From the NCBI RefSeq assembly GCF_947495705.1, contig NZ_CANLZR010000001.1, positions 248,001-312,000 on the forward strand: a stretch of DNA of 64,000 nt, in the 5' to 3' direction. Shown here in pieces: positions 61,057-64,000 of the stretch. The notes under the pieces are model-generated. The model was not told the DNA's origin. It made no database searches and was given only the letters and a program-made list of their open reading frames with translations. A program made the position numbers and the translations under genes. Every line of letters begins with the position of its first letter. The first letter of the stretch is position 1. This DNA is from an uncultured Phycicoccus sp. (lineage in GTDB: Bacteria; Actinomycetota; Actinomycetes; Actinomycetales; Dermatophilaceae).

Positions 61057-62574
61057 GTGACCACCGACCTGACCCGCGCCACCGCCGCCGAGCTCGCCGA
61101 CCTGCTCGGCGCCGGCGCCACCTCCTCCCGCGAGGTGACCCAGGCGCTCCTGGACCGCACCGCAGCCGTCGACGGAGCCGTCCACTCCTACCTCCACGTC
61201 GACGCCGACGGCGCGCTCGCCGCCGCCGACGACATCGACCGCCGCCGGGCGGCGGGCGAGTCGCTGCACGCCCTCGCCGGGGTCCCGATCGCCGTCAAGG
61301 ACGTTCTGACGACGCGGGGCCTGCCGACCACGTGCGGCTCGCGCATCCTCGAGGGATGGGTCCCGCCGTACGACGCGACCCTCGTGACGCGGCTGCGGGC
61401 CGCCGGCCTGCCGATCCTCGGCAAGACGAACATGGACGAGTTCGCGATGGGCTCCTCCACCGAACACAGCGCGTACGGCCCGAGCCGCAACCCCTGGGAC
61501 CTCGAGCGCATCCCCGGCGGCTCCGGCGGCGGCTCGTCCTCGGTCGTCGCGTCGTTCCAGGCCCCGCTGGCCATCGGCACCGACACCGGTGGCTCCATCC
61601 GCCAGCCCGCCGCGGTCACCGGCACCGTGGGGTGCAAGCCGACGTACGGCGGGGTGTCCCGGTACGGGCTCGTCGCCCTCGCGTCCTCGCTCGACCAGGC
61701 CGGGCCGTGCAGCCGCACCGTCCTGGACTCCGCCCTGCTCCACGAGGTCATCGGCGGGCACGACCCGATGGACTCCACCTCCATCGACGCGCCGGTCCCG
61801 CCGGTCGTCGAGGCCGCCCGCCGCGCGGACGTCGCGGGCATGCGCATCGGCATCGTCAAGGAGCTGACCGGCGAGGGCTTCCAGGCCGGGGTGCAGGCCC
61901 GCTTCGACGAGGCCGTGCAGCATCTCGTCGACGCCGGCGCCGAGGTCGTCGAGGTCTCCTGCCCGAGCTTCACGTACGCCCTCGCCGCGTACTACCTGAT
62001 CCTCCCGAGCGAGGCGAGCAGCAACCTCGCGAAGTTCGACGCGATGCGCTACGGCCTGCGGGTCGCCCCGGACGGGGTGGACGCCCCCTCGGCCGAGCAG
62101 GTCATGGCCGCCACCCGCGACGCCGGCTTCGGCGACGAGGTCAAGCGGCGCATCATCCTCGGGACCTACGCCCTGTCCTCCGGGTACTACGACGCGTACT
62201 ACGGCTCGGCCCAGAAGGTGCGGCGCCTCATCGCCGACGACTTCGCGAAGGCCTTCGAGTCCGCCGACGTGCTCGTCAGCCCGACCGCGCCGACCACGGC
62301 GTTCCGGCTCGGCGACAAGCTGGACGACCCGATGGCGATGTACCTCAACGACATCGCGACCATCCCGGCCAACCTGGCCGGCATCCCCGGCCTGTCGGTG
62401 CCCAGCGGCCTCGCCGACGAGGACGGGCTCCCGGCCGGTTTCCAGGTCCTCGCCCCGGCGATGGCCGACGACCGGCTGTACTCGGTCGGCGCGGCCCTCG
62501 AGGCCCGGCTGACCGCCGTCTGGGGTGGTCCCATCCTGGGCCGAGCGCCCGAGCTGACGGAGGTGTCCCGATGA
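61057..62574 (+). CDS. gatA: Glu-tRNA(Gln)/Asp-tRNA(Asn) amidotransferase subunit A
   Basis: Amidase subunit of 505 aa that releases ammonia from glutamine for GatB. The Ser-cisSer-Lys triad is intact: Lys81 in [12 protein letters not shown], Ser156 in [11 protein letters not shown] and Ser180 in [12 protein letters not shown]. Further family blocks are GYCNMDEF-like [13 protein letters not shown] and [15 protein letters not shown] 61057 is preceded by CTGAGGA. It is 57 bp after gatC and overlaps the gatB ATG (ATGA). Confidence 0.97.
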   Translation: MTTDLTRATAAELADLLGAGATSSREVTQALLDRTAAVDGAVHSYLHVDADGALAAADDIDRRRAAGESLHALAGVPIAVKDVLTTRGLPTTCGSRILEGWVPPYDATLVTRLRAAGLPILGKTNMDEFAMGSSTEHSAYGPSRNPWDLERIPGGSGGGSSSVVASFQAPLAIGTDTGGSIRQPAAVTGTVGCKPTYGGVSRYGLVALASSLDQAGPCSRTVLDSALLHEVIGGHDPMDSTSIDAPVPPVVEAARRADVAGMRIGIVKELTGEGFQAGVQARFDEAVQHLVDAGAEVVEVSCPSFTYALAAYYLILPSEASSNLAKFDAMRYGLRVAPDGVDAPSAEQVMAATRDAGFGDEVKRRIILGTYALSSGYYDAYYGSAQKVRRLIADDFAKAFESADVLVSPTAPTTAFRLGDKLDDPMAMYLNDIATIPANLAGIPGLSVPSGLADEDGLPAGFQVLAPAMADDRLYSVGAALEARLTAVWGGPILGRAPELTEVSR

Positions 62575-64000
62575 CCACGACGACCGCAGAGCCGACGCTC
62601 TCCTTCGACGACGCGCTCGCGGCCTACGACCCCGCGATGGGGCTCGAGGTGCACGTCGAGCTCGGCACGAACACCAAGATGTTCTGCGGCTGCCCGACGG
62701 AGTTCGGGGCCGAGCCCAACACCCAGGTGTGCCCGGTGTGCCTCGGGCTGCCGGGCGCGCTGCCCGTCGTCAACGAGGTCGCGGTCGAGTCGGCGATCCG
62801 GATCGGCCTGGCGCTCAACTGCTCCATCGCGCCGTGGTGCCGGTTCGCCCGCAAGAACTACTTCTACCCGGACATGCCGAAGAACTTCCAGACCTCGCAG
62901 TACGACGAGCCGATCGCCGTCGACGGGTACCTCGACGTCGAGCTCGAGGACGGGTCGACCTACCGGGTCGAGATCGAGCGAGCCCACATGGAGGAGGACA
63001 CCGGCAAGTCCCTCCACGTCGGCGGCTCCACCGGTCGCATCCACGGCGCCACCCACAGCCTCGTCGACTACAACCGCGCCGGGATCCCGCTCATCGAGAT
63101 CGTCACCAAGCCGATCCTCGGAACCCGCGAGCGGGCGCCCGAGGTCGCGAAGGCCTACGTCGCGACGCTGCGCGACCTGCTCAAGGCGCTCGAGGTCTCG
63201 GACGTGAAGATGGAGCAGGGCTCGATGCGCTGCGACGTCAACCTGTCGCTGAGCCCCGCCGGTGCCGGGACGCTGGGGACCCGCACCGAGACCAAGAACG
63301 TCAACTCGCTGCGCTCGGTCGAGCGGGCCGTGCGCTACGAGGTCGGCCGACACGCGGCGATCCTCGCGGGGGGCGGGTCGATCACCCAGGAGACCCGGCA
63401 CTGGCACGAGGACACCGGCATCACGACGTCCGGGCGGGTCAAGTCCGACGCCGAGGACTACCGGTACTTCCCCGAGCCCGACCTCGTGCCGGTCGCCCCC
63501 TCGGAGGAGGCCATCGAGGCCCTGCGGGCGACGCTGCCCGAGCCGCCCGCCGAGCGGCGCAAGCGGCTCCAGGCGGAGTGGGGCTACGGCGACCTCGAGA
63601 TGCGCGACGTCATGAACGCGGGCCTCGTCGACCTCATCGGCGCGACCGTCGCCGCCGGGGCGTCGCCGACCGCCGCGCGCAAGTGGTGGTCGGGTGAGAT
63701 CGCCCGCCGCGCCAACGGCGAGGGAGTGGACGTCCCGACCTACGCGTCCCGCCTCGGGGTCACCCCGGCACACGTCGTCGAGCTCGAGGGCCTCGTCACC
63801 GCCGGCCGGCTCAACGACTCGATGGCCCGCCAGGCCTGGGAGGGCGTCCTCGACGGCGAGGGCACGCCCACCGAGGTCGCCGACGCCCGCGGGCTCGAGC
63901 TCGTCCAGGACACCGGCGCCCTCGAGGCGGCGGTCGACGCGGTCATCGCGGGCAACCCGGACGTCGCCGACAAGATCCGCGACGGCAAGGTCCAGGCCGT
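62571..64000 (+). CDS. gatB: Glu-tRNA(Gln)/Asp-tRNA(Asn) amidotransferase subunit B, 3'-truncated by window edge
   Basis: Transamidase/kinase subunit, which activates the misacylated tRNA and adds ammonia. 476 residues are visible. Features are [20 protein letters not shown], the zinc-finger start [66 protein letters not shown] and the C-terminal YqeY-like helical domain. The frame is open to the window edge, at [10 protein letters not shown] in the final helices, so only some 25-35 residues are missing. ATG 62571 overlaps the gatA stop. Confidence 0.97.
   Translation, partial: MTTTTAEPTLSFDDALAAYDPAMGLEVHVELGTNTKMFCGCPTEFGAEPNTQVCPVCLGLPGALPVVNEVAVESAIRIGLALNCSIAPWCRFARKNYFYPDMPKNFQTSQYDEPIAVDGYLDVELEDGSTYRVEIERAHMEEDTGKSLHVGGSTGRIHGATHSLVDYNRAGIPLIEIVTKPILGTRERAPEVAKAYVATLRDLLKALEVSDVKMEQGSMRCDVNLSLSPAGAGTLGTRTETKNVNSLRSVERAVRYEVGRHAAILAGGGSITQETRHWHEDTGITTSGRVKSDAEDYRYFPEPDLVPVAPSEEAIEALRATLPEPPAERRKRLQAEWGYGDLEMRDVMNAGLVDLIGATVAAGASPTAARKWWSGEIARRANGEGVDVPTYASRLGVTPAHVVELEGLVTAGRLNDSMARQAWEGVLDGEGTPTEVADARGLELVQDTGALEAAVDAVIAGNPDVADKIRDGKVQA

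Overview
The window is 64 kb of very GC-rich DNA carrying about 63 protein-coding genes on both strands, most of them tightly packed. GTG starts, 4-bp ATGA/GTGA stop-start overlaps and probably leaderless promoters (an AT-containing -10 hexamer ending 6-8 nt before the start codon) are common. A complete TreS-Mak-GlgE-GlgB glucan pathway, a DUF222/HNH (13E12-type) gene behind a mycobacterial-type SOS box, a likely F420-binding protein, a DUF664 mycothiol-transferase-like protein, EspC/YbaB-type ESX-associated proteins and an intact Glu-tRNA(Gln) amidotransferase locus all point to an actinobacterium. Gene order (thiolase, thioredoxin-like, glg cluster; etfBA, cysteine desulfurase, mnmA, MetE-like, ligA, gatCAB) resembles that of other Actinobacteria including Mycobacterium. 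A micrococcal lineage such as the Intrasporangiaceae is my guess, not a demonstrated assignment. No rRNA, tRNA, CRISPR array, transposase or phage gene was seen.

Layout. 1-5.8 kb: end of an acetyl-CoA acyltransferase, meaB, then a divergent pair made of a disaccharide-phosphorylase operon (HAD phosphomutase plus GH65) and a MarR regulator. 5.8-12.1 kb: a membrane protein/lipoprotein pair, a thioredoxin-like/TPR protein without CXXC, two esterase-fold proteins and an ATP-grasp protein, all co-directional, then an NTF2-like protein. 12.1-14.8 kb: ASCH protein, then a less GC-rich segment (SGNH-hydrolase lipoprotein, GrpB-like protein) bracketed by two copies of a palindromic repeat. 14.8-18.7 kb: phosphoglucomutase and a sulfide-oxidation operon (SQR, DsrC/TusE-like, DsrE-like) with a CsoR/CstR-like operator at its start codon. 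18.7-31 kb: glgB-mak-treS-glgE-glgP and glgX, all on the minus strand. Together with phosphoglucomutase and the GH65/HAD pair this forms a storage-glucan and trehalose hub.

31-48.5 kb: YbjN plus enoyl-CoA hydratase, DUF2254, etfBA, a glyoxalase-fold protein, cysteine desulfurase plus mnmA (tRNA 2-thiouridine), a DksA-like protein, a secreted subtilisin, pirin with an inverted-repeat operator, a Tat-exported extensin-like protein, a DUF1272/flavin-binding fusion, a MetE-like protein, an EamA transporter that overlaps a convergent membrane gene, and a fatty-acyl-CoA ligase. 48.7-53.6 kb: accessory genes (secreted EEP-family nuclease-like protein, 13E12 HNH protein, F420-type protein, small membrane proteins, DUF2200, DUF664). 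53.7-64 kb: ligA, an orphan type-VII-secretion-associated cassette (EspC-like, a large putative substrate, two YbaB-like proteins), a PH-like membrane protein, a UPF0126 channel-like protein, a secreted cysteine-containing protein, and gatC-gatA-gatB, with gatB cut by the window end.

The parts most worth a second look are the orphan ESX-type cassette, the esterase/ATP-grasp cluster, the persulfide-type operator on the sulfide operon, and three families of palindromic repeats, one of which supplies the C-terminus of a gene.
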